Part shown: positions 46,311 to 57,780 of the stretch, one piece after another
How positions within the stretch are numbered: position 1 is the stretch's first letter
Layout of the letters: every line of letters begins with the position of its first letter
Assembly (NCBI GenBank): GCA_013400115.1
Contig: VXBP01003670.1
Location: 35,105-99,104, forward strand
Direction: 5' to 3'
Length of the DNA stretch: 64,000 nucleotides
DNA from: Rhinopomastus cyanomelas
Taxonomy: Eukaryota > Chordata > Aves > Bucerotiformes > Rhinopomastidae
The notes under the pieces: generated by a model
Database searches by the model: none
What the model saw: the letters and a program-made list of their open reading frames with translations, nothing else
What the model was told of the DNA's origin: nothing
Made by a program: the position numbers and the translations under genes

Positions 46311-46437
46311 TCATAGAATCATGTAGTCATCAAGGTTGGAAGGCACCTCCATAATAATCAAGTCCAACTGTCAACCTAACCTAACTGAACCCAGCCACCT
46401 GTTGTCCAGGACTGCCTAATCCTACAAACTCTAGGTT
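46311..46437 (-). mobile_element. CR1 LINE 3' tip, unassigned type
   Basis: About 127 bases from 'tatcatagaatcatgtagtc', 'atcaaggttggaaggcacct' and 'caagtccaactgtcaaccta'. The inner part ('acccagccacctgttgtcca') differs from groups I-VI, so it is a different CR1 type. It lies 110 bp after the previous copy in the same orientation. Confidence 0.82.
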
Positions 46438-47694
46438 CCTTTAAGCCTACCTATTGACAGTGCTAGCATGGGGTGAGCTGGACATTTAGCTACTGTGGTG
46501 GCTGCAGTTTTCTTCTTTAGGCTGCATCAGAATTGTGAAGGAATAGGATCAAATCAACTTCTTTTGTATTGCTCATTACTCTTAAAAAGGCTTCAATTAT
46601 GGAGACTTTTGAATGAAGACAAATGGGGATGAATAGAAGATGAAATGAGCTGGGGTCTGCAGATGCTAGATGCATGTGTGCCCATCCCTTTCTTGTCAGC
46701 TGCCAACTGGGAGAGATGCTGGTAGCAAAGAGGATAAATAGTATGGAGGATGAGACAGGGTCAGCACAAGGTGGCCACTAATAGTTTATGAGCTTAAGTC
46801 CTATCTCTGCCATCTCTGAAATACGTTCTCCATTGAAAATAGGCTAATTTGCAACCTTCACGACTGTCTAGTCGATGTCATGGATAGCTCTTACATTATA
46901 TTGGTTGAAAAAAGACAATAAAAACATCTATGCACCTGACTTGTATCTTCAATAAGAAGATATATGACGTGATATATGGGCTACAGGTCACTCACAATAT
47001 GGCTTTAGATGGTTGACAGAAAGCTTTGGAAATAACTTCTTTAGAAATAATTCAGCTAATACATCCTTGGCTTCCAGTTTTGCTACTAGGAGCACTTAAG
47101 CTTTAATCTTCAGTCGGTGGTGTAAGAGTCCTCTCTGTGTCAATCACTTATGGCGTAAGACACAGATTATGTCTTTAAGTGGAACAAAGGAATCTTTCAG
47201 GGGCTCTCTTTTTGGGGGGGGATTTAGGGAGGGTGTTGTGGCAATTCCTGTTCAGAACCCTCAGTAATAGCATCCATTCACATGCAGAGAATTGAACTAA
47301 TCTCTAGATGTACTGTTAGAGAGGGAATTTTCCTCCAAGGAGGTTGGCAAAACAGCTACGTGTGGAGAAACCTTGTCTTTGTCAGGAGCACTAACTATCC
47401 ACAGGCTCTACCTGGGAACATGCAAGTGAAGTGTGGAAACTCTGCTCCTTTTCCAAAGCCGTCCTGGCTACAGCTAGGGAAGGTCCTGCAGGGCAACTCC
47501 TTGTTCCAACATCAGCAGTTGTCTTTGTGAGTCATTTACGTTTTCCCATGAAAAATTCCTCCTTGCCCTGCGTGTGCACAGATGAGGGACACTCTGAGGA
47601 ACAGGCAGCCGCTTGGTTTACTGTGGAGGAACATTTCTGCCATCTGCACAGAGCACATTCCTGTGTTTAAAAGAAGGAGGGAGCTTTGTGTAAG
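46438..47694. other. Non-coding unique sequence
   Basis: Frames of 82 and 79 codons (47,282-47,530; 47,431-47,670) overlap in different frames and show no domain. A G-run of eight lies near 47,214. No repeat recognised. Confidence 0.5.
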
Positions 47695-48020
47695 ATTATA
47701 GAATCACAGAATCATTAAGGTTGGAAGAGACCTCCAAGGTCATCCAGTCCAACCATCACGCCAACCCCACCCTGCCCACTAAACTCTGTTTCCAAGCCAC
47801 GCATTTACCCATTTTTTGAATCCCTCCAAGGATGGCAACTCCACCCCCTCCCTGGGCAGCCTGTTCCAATTCCTGACCACTCTGTCAGGGAAGAAATTGT
47901 TTCTGATGTTCAACCTAACCCTCCCCTGGCATAAATTGAGGCCATTTGCTCGTGTCTTGTCTCTAGTGACTTGGGAGCAGAGACTGACCCCCACCTCTCT
48001 GTGTCCTCCTCCTGATTGAC
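47695..48020 (-). mobile_element. CR1 LINE 3' fragment, group III
   Basis: The left end, 'attatagaatcacagaatca' and 'ttaaggttggaagagacctc', is a well-kept CR1 3' terminus. The minus frame 47,779-48,024 (81 codons) reads 'RVRLNIRNNFFPDRVVRNW' and 'NRLPREGVELPSLEGFKKW', the ORF2 C-terminal block, to a stop at its proper place. Confidence 0.93.
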
Positions 48021-49513
48021 TCATTTTCAGGGAAGAAAGTTCCTTGAGTTGAGTGAGGTTGAAGACCCTGACATTAACTAGAGGTGGAAAGTGGCAGAGC
48101 TCATTCTTTCAATTTCTCTTTGGCAGATCCCAAGTTACCTATTGGCAGACCCTATTCCTCTTTCCAAAGTGTCACTGCCAGAATGATGTCCTTAAAAATC
48201 TGCAAACCATTTCTCCTCCCCATTTTTCTGGGCTACCTCATGTTACCTGCCTTGGCCCTAAGGGATTTGAAAGAATTAGTTACTGATTTTTGTGCAATCA
48301 AAATAAAGAGCACCCAAAGTACTAGGTTGACCAAGCAAAGACCTTAACTCATGTTGAAATCCGGGGCAGTGCTTGTAGTGGCAAACTCTGCTCTTTACCA
48401 AACCTGTTTACAGGGTCAGGTCCTGACTAAACCTTTGACTGTGATATCTTGAGTAAAGGCTGAAGCTGCTGTTATTTTCCTAGATCCAGTGTATTTCTGT
48501 ATTTCCAGTATATTTCTACAGATAAAAAGCAGCAGCAGCAACTTAAACACTCAACAAATAATTAATGTTTGAAGGATATCAGTGGGGGATGTAAAAACGA
48601 GACAAATAATCATAACAATAATAATAAAGAAAACTGATTCTTACTTTGATCAGAGTGTTCCATCAGATACTTTAGAAATGTTAATGGAGAAGGTCAGATG
48701 TGTTTGGAAACCATACAGCTGTTAGTTTGAACTTAACCTACATGAGCTGTCTTTTTTTGATCTAAGCTGTTTCACCTCTAAACTTTCTTTTCACATCCAT
48801 TTCTTCTGATATGAGAGGAGCTGGGTTATTATTTTGATTGATTCATTTTGAGTTATTAGGGTTATGGATTTCAGATTTACTCTGTGGTTGTCTTGCAGGC
48901 GTCATCTGGCTTTTAGGGTATCTGTAGCCTTGTTTGAACATTTACGCTGATACGTGAAGAGTATGTTTTCGATTTTTCTAAATCTCACAGCAGGTTTTTT
49001 ATTGGTGTATAGAGGATTGATCGCTTTGTTCGCTCTGTGTTTCGCGTAAATGGAAAGCAGCTCTTACTGTTCGACAGAGCAGAGCAGGTAGCACACGTAT
49101 GGCCAAGCAGAAAATCCCTCTGTAGCCAGATTACACCCTGTCAGTCACTCAGAGATCTTGGGTAGTACGATGATTCCTCCAGCCTTTCACCATACAGCTC
49201 ATTTCAGGTTTTGTTTCCTCTTCAGGCTTCCTCTTTCTCTTGTTATTTGTCTGCATATTTAGCTTTTGAAAGGTTCAGTATGTGTTAGCATGTAGACTTG
49301 ATGGAAGAAGTCTTTTGAGGAATAGTTTCTATCAGCAAAGACACCCCCCTGCCAATTTAAAAATCAAAGGAGTCATCAAGGATCAAAACTTAGAAGAGTG
49401 AAAAGCCCTGCATGAGGACAGGTATTAAAGAAAACTTTATTTCACTAAGTAGAGGATCAATAGAAAGAAATAGAAATTTTCATGACTTAGAGTGAAAAGC
49501 AGTTTTCTTACTA
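48021..49513. other. Non-coding unique sequence, about 1.5 kb
   Basis: Two overlapping frames of 77 and 87 codons (48,053-48,347) and short microsatellites (GCA at about 48,527; AAT at about 48,611). No gene recognised. Confidence 0.5.
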
Positions 49514-49618
49514 CAGAATCACAGAACACTAGGGATTGGAAGGGACCTTGAAAGATCATCCAATCCAATCCCCTTGCCAGAGCAGGATCTCCTAGATCAA
49601 GTCACACAGGAACATTAG
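49514..49618 (-). mobile_element. CR1 LINE 3' tip, group I
   Basis: About 105 bases: 'acagaatcacagaacactag', 'ggattggaagggaccttgaa', then 'agatcatccaatccaatccc' and 'atcaagtcacacaggaacat'. Close to the other group I tips. Confidence 0.93.
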
Positions 49619-51070
49619 TTACCATCAAACAAATTTCATCCCTGTGTCTCCTGGGGTAAACTAATTGCAAAATAGAAATATTTGCTATTGTGTGTGCATT
49701 GTTGTAATTATTTTTATACATATTTCTTGATTTAAGGAGAACTGTGATCCCAAAGTAATATTTTCATAATTGTATCTCTGACTGAGAAGCAGGTTTATTT
49801 TACTAATTTAAATTAAAATTATTTTGTTTATTATTACCCAAGTTTATTTTTCACAGGTGTAAAAATGAGAGAAGAAAATTATTTAACTTCTCGCATTGGA
49901 TGTTTTTATAAAATGCCAGTAACATCCACAGTTAAATGGATGAAGAGCTGCTGTTGTAGTTGTCATTAGTGGGGAATTGCAGCTGACTGGGAGTGTTTGG
50001 AGAATAAAGGCTCTAATGCTTTTTGCACAACACTGTTAACCTTTTTCACTGGGCATCCAAAATCACTGCATGCGTGAGGTCGGTCCTGGACTTCAAGCTT
50101 ATTGAACAGAAATGCAGTGAGGAAAGTGTACAGTACAGCCCCACATTTGGAGGATATTGTACAGTTCAACCGTTCTAACTCATAGGAAGAACGAAAACTT
50201 TACAGATTATTTGATTTCCATATGTAGGAAAAAACAGAGTGCTCATAAGCATCTTTTTCCAAGCAGAGAGAAAACTAGTGTCTACAAACTTACGTTTTAT
50301 AAATCCACCCTAAAGAACAGCTGGAAGAAACTACCAGTAGGGTCTCTTGATTTATCCAGGTCAGGATGGGGTGTTTTTTTATAGGACCATTGTAGCCCAA
50401 CACAAAGAACTTGAGATAAAATACAAGTGACTGGGTTCAGTGCAGCAGCAATGAGTTTCAATTTAACAGCCCGCAGTAGACAAAATGCCCTTTCCAGCCA
50501 TAAATTCGATGAATATTTGACATTTCTGAAAATGAACAATGAAATTTTATTCTCCCTAAAATCAACATCAATATTTCACTCAGTTTCTCCTTCCAAACTG
50601 CAGGACAAGTGGAGCTGGTTTTTGTGTGTTTTGGGTTGTTTTTCTCTTTCATTTAGCATCTCAAAAGATGGGATCTCCCTGATTCCTGACCTACTGCTTA
50701 TAGAACTAGCCTGAATTATGAGACAATTACTCTTATTGTGCTTCATATTAACAGATTAATGCTCTTACTGGTACTCTAGTGATGTACTATTAAAAATAAT
50801 CCAGAACTGGCATAAATACCATCTAGTTTATCTCAGGTGACTTAACTTTGCAGTCTAACTGCTTCATATTCTAAAACTTTATTGACCCTTCAGACTTCTC
50901 TAAGTCCTCTATAAGAACAACCAGTTCATTCCCTTCTGCTCCTCTAAACCACATGAACGTAAATATTAATGAAACTTTCGTGAATCACATCCAGCACGTT
51001 CTGCTCTTTTATGTGGGAAAAGGCGGCAGTTTTTATGGTCCTTGTCATACAACCAAGAGAATAGGAAGCA
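49619..51070. other. Non-coding unique sequence, about 1.45 kb
   Basis: AT-rich. Frames of 67-95 codons on both strands overlap one another (50,157-50,714) and show no domain. Confidence 0.5.
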
Positions 51071-51575
51071 GAGTCACAGAATCACAGATGATTGATGCTG
51101 GAGAAGACTTCCAAGATCATCCAGCCCAGCACCTAACATCACCGTAATCAGCCAGACCACGGCACTAAGGGCCGCAGCCAGGCTGTCCTTAAACACCTTC
51201 AGGGACAGGGACTCCACCACTGCCCTGGGCAGTCCATTCCAGTGTTTGATCACCCTTTTCATGAGGAATGGCTTCCTGACATCCAACCTAACCCTCCCCT
51301 GGCAGCTTCAGGCCCTGCCCTCTTGTCCTGGCACTGGTTGCCTGGGAGAACCCCCACCTGACTCCAACCTCTCTTCAGGGAGTTGGATAGATGGAGAAGG
51401 TCCCCCATGAATCTTCTCCAGGCTAAACACCCCCAGATCCCTCAGCCTCTCATCAGACTTTCCATCCAGTCTGTCCCCGAGCCTCGTTGCTCCTTTGGAC
51501 CCGCTCCAATCTCTCAATCTTTTCTTAAAGTGAAGGGCCCAGCACTACCCCTAGTACTTGAGGGAAAGCCTCCCC
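51071..51575 (-). mobile_element. CR1 LINE 3' fragment, group VI
   Basis: 3' terminus 'cagagtcacagaatcacaga', then 'ccctgggcagtccattccag', 'ggcagcttcaggccctgccc', 'cccagatccctcagcctctc' and 'cgctccaatctctcaatctt'. Minus frames 51,074-51,286 ('VRKPFLMKRVIKHWNGLPRA') and 51,308-51,517 ('DERLRDLGVFSLEK') are the same ORF2 end interrupted by a frameshift near 51,295. It is the most complete group VI copy. Confidence 0.93.
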
Positions 51576-52504
51576 AGTACAAGGGGAGGGTGATCTTTCT
51601 ACCCCTAAAGCAGTAATTCATGGACTCTTGAAGGGAGCTGTTTATTGCTTGGGTGCTATGAGGAACCATAGGTGCTGGAGTGTCACAGAATGCATTTGGT
51701 CAGCATAAGGAAAAAGTCAGGTATCGCAGTGACTGCTTCAAGTGAAAATGTTTTCCGTCACTTCAGTGATTTCAGAAACCCCAGAAGTCAAGGTGAGATG
51801 CCTCGTGCCTTCTCTTTCTAGAATTCAGATTGTTAGTGACATTATATGAGAGGAATCAGAAAAAGTGTTTGATTTGCCATAAGGTTTCTGACCAAACAAT
51901 TGAAAAGGAAAAGTAACTGGAAAAAAATAACAATTAAGAAAAGTAAATATTTTATCCTAGTGTTTCCAGTCTGATCATTTTGGGGTGATTTTCTGAGACA
52001 ACCCTTTTGACCAGAGAACTGATTCAGTGGGACTGGACACTTCAGTGTTCTCCTTTGGAAGATCTGATACTCTTGATCAAAACCTTCCTCGATGGCTTGG
52101 GAGTATTTCTAAGTTTTTTTAGAGAACTGGGAAGGAGTTGCCTTAACTCCCAAGCTAGGGATGAATTAAGACATTGCAGCTTTATCCAGTGAGGAGACAA
52201 GGAGCAAAGGAGCTCTGGCAGTAGGAATGTTAGACATCTCACAGATGCTCGTACCAATGCTCCATGTTTAACTTCACTTGTCATCTCTGTGTTCTTGATA
52301 ACTTGGACAGCTTCTATTTTTCTTTAGTACTGTATAACTGTGATTAAAGCCAATAGAAAAGAATCCCATCCTGAGGCTGTTAAGACCCTTTAAAGAGCCT
52401 AGACAACAGCATGACTTGACTTTTCATGAAAAACAATCAAGGTTATTCTTAAAATTTTGCATTATTGTAAATAATTTCATATGTTGATTTCCAATATGAT
52501 GTAA
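51576..52504. other. Non-coding unique sequence
   Basis: Overlapping 61- and 80-codon frames on opposite strands (52,007-52,284); no gene or repeat recognised. Confidence 0.5.
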
Positions 52505-52570
52505 GTCACAGAATAATCACGGTTGGAAAGGACCTCCTAGACCACCAGGTCCAGCCATACCCACAACAGT
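52505..52570 (-). mobile_element. CR1 LINE 3' tip
   Basis: About 65 bases: 'gtcacagaataatcacggtt', 'ggaaaggacctcctagacca' and 'ccaggtccagccatacccac'. Short, somewhat diverged tip. Confidence 0.82.
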
Positions 52571-53261
52571 TTATACCTGACTGATGCAACTGAGTAGTTT
52601 ATAGTAGTGACAATAAGTTAACATATTTGATAATAGCAGCAGCGAAACAGGACATGAAAGTAATCACAGCAGCAAAGTAGGGATCTGGCAGGACTGGCTG
52701 ACAGCTGATACCCACCTTGCCTGCAGATTTGCTCTGGCAGAACTGTGGTGCCTACAAAGCACTTTCTGGAGAAGGCCCTTGACCTTGCTAAACATGAAAA
52801 ATTGAAATGAATTAATAAATGAAAATTAATAAAAAGGAAAGTGCAAATGAGTGTCCTGCAGCTGTAGGAAGGTGCTGATGACTGGGCAGGTAAAGAGGGA
52901 CTCCCGCAGCTCGCTCATACTCCTGAGTGAGAAAGCTGCAGGATTCTGAGCTCTGTACGGTCACACCAGGAAGATACTAGCTAGTGGGTTATGTTTTAGC
53001 ATCATGGTAACTGAGGCAGCTCTGGACACTCTCTTCGGAAGGCACTGATGACGTTGCACTTGAACAGCCTCTGTTCTTGCTCCGGTTGCCAATAGTGCTG
53101 CAACCCTAAAAGCCTCTTCTGCAACTGCAAGTGAGAAACTTGGGCCACTGCAGTTTGATTTTTGTTCAGTCTGGCTTTTCAGCTCATTTTTTGTGTTATA
53201 GGCTCCTTAATATAACAAATCCATTTATTTTAGCAGGAGGCTGAACACTGCATTATAGTAG
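52571..53261. other. Non-coding sequence with a 30-bp segment repeated 617 bp downstream
   Basis: Mostly unrecognised sequence. Bases 52,679-52,708 are identical to 53,296-53,325, which lies in the 5' part of the next CR1 fragment. The flanks of the first copy do not match CR1, so it is an isolated piece. Confidence 0.6.
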
Positions 53262-53535
53262 GGGGGGTGAGTGGCTGGAGAGCAGCCTGGCAGAGAGGGA
53301 TCTGGCAGGACTGGCTGACAGCTGACTGAACAGGAGCCAGCAGGGTGCCCAAGTCGCACAAAAGGCCGATGGCATCCTGGCTTGGATCAGCAGTAGTGTG
53401 GCCAGCAGGACTAGGGATGTAATTTTCCCTCTGTACTGGGCACCTTCCCTCAAGTACTGGGGGCAGTTCTCAGCCCCTCACTTCAGAGAGAGATTGAGGG
53501 GCTGAAGTGGGTCCAGAGAACAACGTGTGGCTGAA
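53262..53535 (+). mobile_element. CR1 LINE internal fragment, group VI, without 3' end
   Basis: Contains 'gaacaggagccagcagggtg', 'aaaggccgatggcatcctgg', 'gtgtggccagcaggactagg' and 'gagagattgaggggctgaag', parallel to 28,213-28,420. It stops before the ORF2 C-terminal block, 3'UTR and tail. Confidence 0.88.
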
Positions 53536-55560
53536 GAGCTTCCGGGTGAAAGCCAGAGCTGTTTTCAGGGTTAGTGGCTGCTGAGCAGGGGTAACCTAGC
53601 TCACAAATGGAGATTCAGGCACCTCAGGACAAACTCAATCCTGTTTTAAATGCCTAAAACCTCCAGATCTTCTTTGGGTCTGGGCCAGATGCTTTACGTT
53701 TGGAAAGATGTTGCAGAGAATTAAAGTTGTTCTGATTTCAGCACATAGATAGGGAAGCTCGCTTAGAATAAAGAAGTGATAACAAGGAAGTTCTAAAAGG
53801 CAGTCAGACTGAGACCTAAGCCTACACAAGAAAGGAGATCCTGAGGTAGCGTTACTACATTAATTTTTCTGTCCTCCTCCACCAACTCCAAACTCCCTTT
53901 GTCCTTCCACTGTTTATTCTAGCAGCGATGGTTGTCTGTTTGGCTGCCACTGAGGTAACATGTATGATCTTCACGTGGAGCAGCTCATTATCATGTAACC
54001 GGTATGAACAGCTGAAAACATGTTGTCTCTCTCATCTTTCTTGGCCCATCAGAACCTGATTTGTTAACCTTCCAAGCCCTGCATGAGCCTAATTCTCAGT
54101 AACACATATGAAAACCAGAAGCTATTGGGGTGGCTACTTCTCTGCTGCTTCTATTCTGTTTTGCTTATCTGGAACATCTATTATTAGGGATAAATTTGGG
54201 CAGCTACATTTTTTATTTTAATATAAGTTTATTTTAAACTAAATATTTTTTTTTCTTTTAACATTGCAATAACTACCTAAAAATCTGTGCTGTTGCTTTC
54301 AGCATCCCAAAATAGAATCATAAATAAGGCCCTGCAACACTGTGCTTGTTTTGCTGTTATTTATTTATTTTAGAAAGCCACCTGGGCTGTGTAAATTCCA
54401 TCAGTGTCTGTGGTGTGAAAGAGTCATCAGCACTGGAGTCTGGTTTAAATGTTACCCAGTTTGCTTAGTTGGGACTGTGTGTGAACTTGAATATGGCCAG
54501 CCAAGGATGTGATGAAGTCATGGTGGTTTTATTGCTGCTTCGCTTCCTCTTCCAAACTTCCTTCTCCCTCAAATAAAGAAGAAATATTTCTGGAAAGATG
54601 AGGAGCTTTTTGCTGAATGGGAACCCCAATCACTTCAGCTCAGTGCTTTTATGTTAGAAGCGAGCACTGTTGTTCTGTATGGGGCTGAGAAAAGGGGATG
54701 AATCATAATTAAACTAACACCTTTCAAATTGTTGCACATTTGGATGCCCTGCAGATATTTGATGTAAATTGTCATCGTGAGTCTCTGTCCCAAAAAAGCA
54801 GAGAGCAGTTCAGGACGTTTTTCAGGTCAGAGGGGAACATCTGAGTGACTGTTTCTTAAAAACAGGGTAAACAATGTAATGTGTGGCCTGTGACTTGCAC
54901 ACTGAAGCATTAAAGAAGCTGGTGGTTTCTAATCTCTCTTAGCAATGGAAATTTTTTAACTTAGGAAACTCTGCTGTAACGAGTGTCGCTGGTGTAGCAT
55001 GTTGCTTTTTACTAGGCTCGCAAGAACTAAATATAACGCTCAGATTTCCAGGAACTCGTAAAAATCCCTCCTCCTTTTGTGCAGAAGAAAACACTTTTAA
55101 TGTGTCTTAAAGCTCGAGTGTTTTACTTGTGGTTTTGCGCGTAATGAGAACGCTTGCTACTCTGTACGTGCAGCTGCTATATCTGTGTGTAGCAGAGGAC
55201 TCCACTGAGACGTAGTTCTCTCCAGTTTAAGACAGGATTCACCCACTTGCTGGCAGATTATAAATTAGACTTTAAATCTACAGTGAAGACACCGATCTTT
55301 GCAAGATTTTTCCTTTAACTTAGTACTATAAATATAATCTGCAAAGGATTCAAATCTTTAGTGTTTTAAAATGAAGTGTCTGTTCTCTACCTTCTTAGCA
55401 GAGGTACTCCAAGAGGCAAGTCATTTTAAAACAGAAATTATTCAATATATTTATCTACACTCATAATCAGTCTATGTTCATATTTATAGATATATTCATG
55501 TATGTATAGAAAGATAGGAATTATATATAATGCACATATTAAATATTCACATACAAATGC
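53536..55560. other. Non-coding unique sequence, start of the long CR1-free stretch
   Basis: No repeat copy or exon recognised over 2 kb. T-rich tracts lie near 54,240-54,260. Only short frames of up to 66 codons. Confidence 0.5.
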
Positions 55561-55890
55561 AGATATATATAAATCCACATAAAAACTCATATATTATAAA
55601 TTCATAAACAAATTATATATTATAGATTCATATTCAAACCCATATATTATAAATTCATCTATACATCTACATATTATACATTCATCTATAAATTTATATA
55701 TCATAAATTCTCATATAAATTTATATATAAAGTAGCTATTATTAAATATGTATTATAAATTTGTGTATCAGAAATATATGAATTGTATGATTAAATATAT
55801 CCTTTATATGTCATAAATACATAGGTGAATTTATTTTTGTCTATATATATTATAAATCTATTTTTATATATATTATTAAACTTACATTTT
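55441..55890. repeat. AT-rich region with a 27-bp tandem array (55,589-55,722)
   Basis: About 450 bp of nearly pure A/T with C every 8-10 bases. Within it five units start at 55,589, 55,615, 55,642, 55,669 and 55,696 (first 26 bp, the others 27 bp) and follow a 'atatattataaattcatcta' consensus with 3-7 differences each. Flanking parts look like more decayed units. Confidence 0.8.
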
Positions 55891-56879
55891 GAATGTGAGG
55901 GTTCTACCCCATTTAAGCACTGAGGAGTGTCTGTTTTAAATTGATGCTGAAGTTCAAAGCGAAAAGAAGCCAAGTCCTACCTTTTGCGTAGCTTTGCAAC
56001 AGGTTCCTGCACAGTGGCAGGAAGCGAGGAAGCCAAGTGTATTTACAAATCCAGAGCAAGAAATATGGCAGCTCAGTTTTTAATAGTCTGTAGTTTATGG
56101 AAGTCTGTTATCACCATGGGATTAATGTAATCAGAACGCCTGTCCTAACAGAAGAGATCGGGGACCAGAAGTGCTTCTAGACATTTATACACATTCCCAG
56201 ATTTACGTTTGTGTTTATGTTTTAGTTAGTGGTTTAGGCTGTGAAATTCAGGCCCTGGGGTTAAACCTACAGGTTTTCAAACTAAAAGAATCCATGGCTG
56301 AAATATGTTTGGTGGGAGGGAATCATATAATTACCCATAGCTTTTTGATAAACAGCCCAAATTACGCTTCAAAGGACAGATGTGGCTTTAATAATCAGAA
56401 CCATTTGCATTTTCTGATTAAACTGCGCTTGCTCTCATCGTGCCTGATACGTATACTCCAATCTAGATGTTAAATGTTATACTTTGATATAGTGCACATT
56501 GTTTGACTTTGTTCTTATGATCTGACAAGCTTCATTATATAATAAACCAGTCTAAATAAATCTTAAAGACATGAAAGTGTTCTTGACAGTAAGGAAGGCA
56601 GGGAAAAAAGAGGCGAAGCACACGAATGATAGATCGGGTAGATGTTCCAGAGAGAGGCAAAGCTTTTTTTCATTCAGATCTCAGAACATGTGTTTTGAAT
56701 AAAGCTGTAAGGCATTTTCCAGTAACCAGTGTTGTATTACAAAAATGAGTAAAGTAAAACAAAAGGAAAACATGTTTCAACATTTTATTCGGCATTGTCA
56801 CACGTTGTTGCGCGTTTCCAGCTGGAAGTCAATGTGACATTTGTAATGCTAATTTTTCAAAACCTAACCTTTTAGAACG
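55891..56879. other. Non-coding unique sequence
   Basis: A 100-codon + frame (56,171-56,473) has no recognisable domain and weak sequence character. No repeat recognised. Confidence 0.5.
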
Positions 56880-57780
56880 TATAAAATATTACTCTGGTTT
56901 GCCGTGGCCTTGTGAAAAGAGCAGGAGTAATGAAGTACTCGATCAGGGTTCAATTGGATTCCTAATGGCTTGAGTGCAATTACACCGGCAGTTTGTGGCG
57001 ATCAATCAAAACCAGTTTTGAATTGTTCCCTTCAACTGTATCTAGTGCTAACTGCTGATAAGCAGGTTTCAGACCGCTTGACCCAATACACTGGCAGCGC
57101 CTGTGTCTCAGGCAACACCCCCCCCCCCAAATAATCCTATTAATCCCCCCCCATTTGTCCTATATGGACAACCCCCCACGCTCTGGTAACAGAGAAGACC
57201 TCACATCGTAGCTTCGCTCCGCACGATGTGTGATGGATAAATGCGGCCCTAAGTGTAACGCAGAAGGCTGTAAGAAAAACACGGTCTCCGATTGTGGTGT
57301 TAACACATGTAATAGTGCTAATTGTGGGTGGAAGGTACATTAACTCATTCTGAAAGAAAAAAACAGAGAGCTCACTGAGCTGCTCCCCTTTTTTCATCTA
57401 TCAAAATGACATATTGCCAGGCTCCCTTGGCTCAGAGAAGGGAGAAGAAGGGAATAAGCCACATGCAAGCAATTTTGGATATTAAAAAAATGCCAAATTA
57501 AAGAAAAAAAAAGGAAGGGAAAAAAAACCCCTAACAATTAAGCTGTAATGGAATTTTATAGAAAGATGGATATAATTTATTTTTTGTTTTATTTGTCCAG
57601 AGCCTTAACATATTAGCCTGGAAATATAATCTAAAACATCCCGCATGGGGAGTCGCTAATGGGACGTTTATGCTAAAGGGACTTATTCCCATACTTGAGG
57701 ATAGGAAAAACACACCATAACGTTTCATCACAAGGCATTCCTCCCAAAGTGGAAGCTAATTAAAGCGTTTTTACTGCTAG
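56880..57780. other. Candidate conserved non-coding sequence
   Basis: Complex, repeat-free sequence inside the largest CR1-free interval. It is rich in TAAT/ATTA words and in less common words such as 'ggcgatcaatcaaaaccag' (56,998-57,016). It also holds an 11-C run (57,118-57,128) and a second C-run (57,147-57,154). Frames of 85 and 66 codons on the minus strand have no motif. The regulatory reading is inference. Confidence 0.35.
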
